A stretch of DNA of 64,000 bases from Wukongibacter sp050859025 (GTDB lineage: Bacteria > Bacillota > Clostridia > Peptostreptococcales > Caminicellaceae): contig NZ_CP138200.1 of the NCBI RefSeq assembly GCF_050859025.1, forward strand, positions 1,116,001 to 1,180,000, given 5' to 3'. The notes below the pieces were generated by a model. That model had not been told where the DNA came from. It ran no database searches and saw only the letters and a list, made by a program, of their open reading frames with translations. This document shows positions 63,113 to 64,000 of the stretch, piece by piece. The position numbers and the translations under genes are program-made. The stretch's first letter is position 1. Each line of letters begins with the position of its first letter.

Positions 63113-63646
63113 TTACATGAAATACTTAACAAGTAGTTTGCTTCCTACCATTGAACCAAGGAACATAAAGATTGCAAATACCCATCCAGAAAGTGATAAA
63201 GAAGAAATACCACTAAATAGCGCACCTATATTACAACCAAAACCTATTCTAGCACCATAACCCATTAACAGACCGCCTAAGATTGCTGCAATAATTTGCT
63301 TTTTAGATTTTATTTTCTTAAATTTAAATTGTGATGCCAATAAAGTAGCAAGTAATGCACCGAAAATAATTCCAAGATTTCTTAATGAACCAGGATCATT
63401 TAACATACCAGTCTCTAATGTTGCTTGGGCACCTTTACTGCTAAAGTAATACCATTTATCAACGTTTCCACCAAGGGCTCTGTATATCCAAGCTCCCCAA
63501 TTCGCAAATACTCCAGATACTCCCCAGGGATTTCCTGTAGTGGCAAATGTAACTATTTGGAATAATGATAGAAGGACTGCTCCAGTAACATATGTCCAAG
63601 CACCTTTGAACCATTTTTTATAATATTTGTTGTTTTTAATATCCAA
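63113..63646 (-). CDS. YeeE/YedE family transporter, copy 3
   Basis: 177 aa membrane protein with four helices and the motif GYGARIGFGCNIGALFSGISSLSLSGWVFA, near the same as in 41411-41929. TTG 63646 is chosen because AGAGGAGGTG lies just upstream; the frame from 63691 contains that site. It lies between the TusA-like gene and the TrxB-like gene, transcribed in that order from the right. Confidence 0.87.
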   Translation of the reverse strand: MDIKNNKYYKKWFKGAWTYVTGAVLLSLFQIVTFATTGNPWGVSGVFANWGAWIYRALGGNVDKWYYFSSKGAQATLETGMLNDPGSLRNLGIIFGALLATLLASQFKFKKIKSKKQIIAAILGGLLMGYGARIGFGCNIGALFSGISSLSLSGWVFAIFMFLGSMVGSKLLVKYFM

Positions 63647-63739
63647 GACTGCACCTCCTCTTTTAAAAATGCTGCCAGTCCAAGTTGTCAATCATCAGAT
63701 TAAAGGTTAAAACAATATGGTGTAAATTACTAAAACTAT

Positions 63740-63967
63740 TTATTTAACCTTTTCAATAAAGATTTCCCATTCACCGTCATCAACTTCTTCGACCTCAACA
63801 TTATGACCATCTTTTCTAGCCCATTCAGGAATATTTTTCATAGCACAGCTATGGTCTATTTGAAGAATAAGCATATCGCCGATTTCTAATTCTTTTATTT
63901 TATTTTGAGCCTTAACTAGTGGTACAGGGCAAGCTTCACCTAAACAATCTAATTCATATTCTTTCAT
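63740..63967 (-). CDS. tusA: TusA/YeeD-like sulfur carrier, copy 2
   Basis: 75 aa with the CPxP signature EACPVPLVKAQNKI and QIDHSCAMK, clearly a paralogue of 41172-41399. It is the first gene of the minus-strand unit tusA-yeeE-trxB. AGGAGGC precedes the ATG, with the promoter probably outside the window. Confidence 0.92.
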   Translation of the reverse strand: MKEYELDCLGEACPVPLVKAQNKIKELEIGDMLILQIDHSCAMKNIPEWARKDGHNVEVEEVDDGEWEIFIEKVK

Positions 63968-64000
63968 TAATATAGCCTCCTAAATTTTAATAATTTTGCC

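Overview
The window is AT-rich and gene-dense. It looks like the chromosome of an anaerobic, amino-acid-fermenting member of the Clostridia (Firmicutes). The evidence is Stickland-type metabolism (glycine/betaine reductase genes with in-frame UGA selenocysteine codons), strong AGGAGG ribosome sites, a T-box leader, and low-GC gene families such as BlaI/M56 and BCCT. I would guess the Tissierellales/Peptostreptococcales side of the class, but the sequence alone does not fix the genus. No tRNA, rRNA, CRISPR array, transposase or phage gene was seen.

Layout. 1-3477: an ABC importer of the thiamine-precursor type (ThiX, ThiY, ThiZ-like) with a methyltransferase and a thiamine-binding-like protein. 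3478-11196: a probable sigma-54 regulon. A PAS/AAA+/Fis activator lies between a sodium:solute symporter operon and a FabH-like/CoA-transferase operon. Each operon has a good -24/-12 promoter, and upstream of it there are TGTAACA-type half sites. 11326-15514: an esterase, a DsrE-like protein, a split chromate transporter, and asnA behind an asparagine-type T-box. 15575-17278: two tandem TetR paralogues.

17767-36960 is the metabolic core, a betaine reductase locus. In order it has trxB, trxA, grdA (Sec), grdC, grdD, then a three-gene NuoE/NuoF/(GltD-NuoG fusion) complex that resembles the electron-bifurcating Stn-type transhydrogenase. After that come two nearly identical copies of the grdI-grdH substrate-specific pair (each grdH has Sec) and a BCCT betaine transporter. 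Betaine would enter by the BCCT carrier and be cleaved to trimethylamine and acetyl phosphate. Thioredoxin, recharged by TrxB, would supply electrons, and the Stn-like complex would balance NADH, NADPH and ferredoxin pools. The glycine-specific genes grdE/grdB and grdX are not in the window.

37307-41929 and 60026-63967 are two sulfur (or selenium) handling blocks. They hold rhodanese lipoproteins, YeeE/YedE-type channels and TusA-like carriers, and the second also has a TrxB fused to a CxxC-less thioredoxin fold. Given the three selenocysteine codons nearby, a selenium supply role is an attractive but unproven reading. Between them lie a YnjBCD-like ABC importer with two TIGR04283/TIGR04282-type transferases and a kinase-like protein (41984-48513), a BlaI/M56 signalling pair with two visible operators (48598-51402), a LysR/symporter/class-V aminotransferase unit (52218-55973), and a second LysR next to a GltD-like/HdrB-like electron-transfer pair (56083-59831).

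Intergenic DNA carries several families of dispersed palindromic repeats of about 50-110 bp. They are densest around grdA. Gene starts were chosen by ribosome-site spacing, and several differ from the longest open frame.
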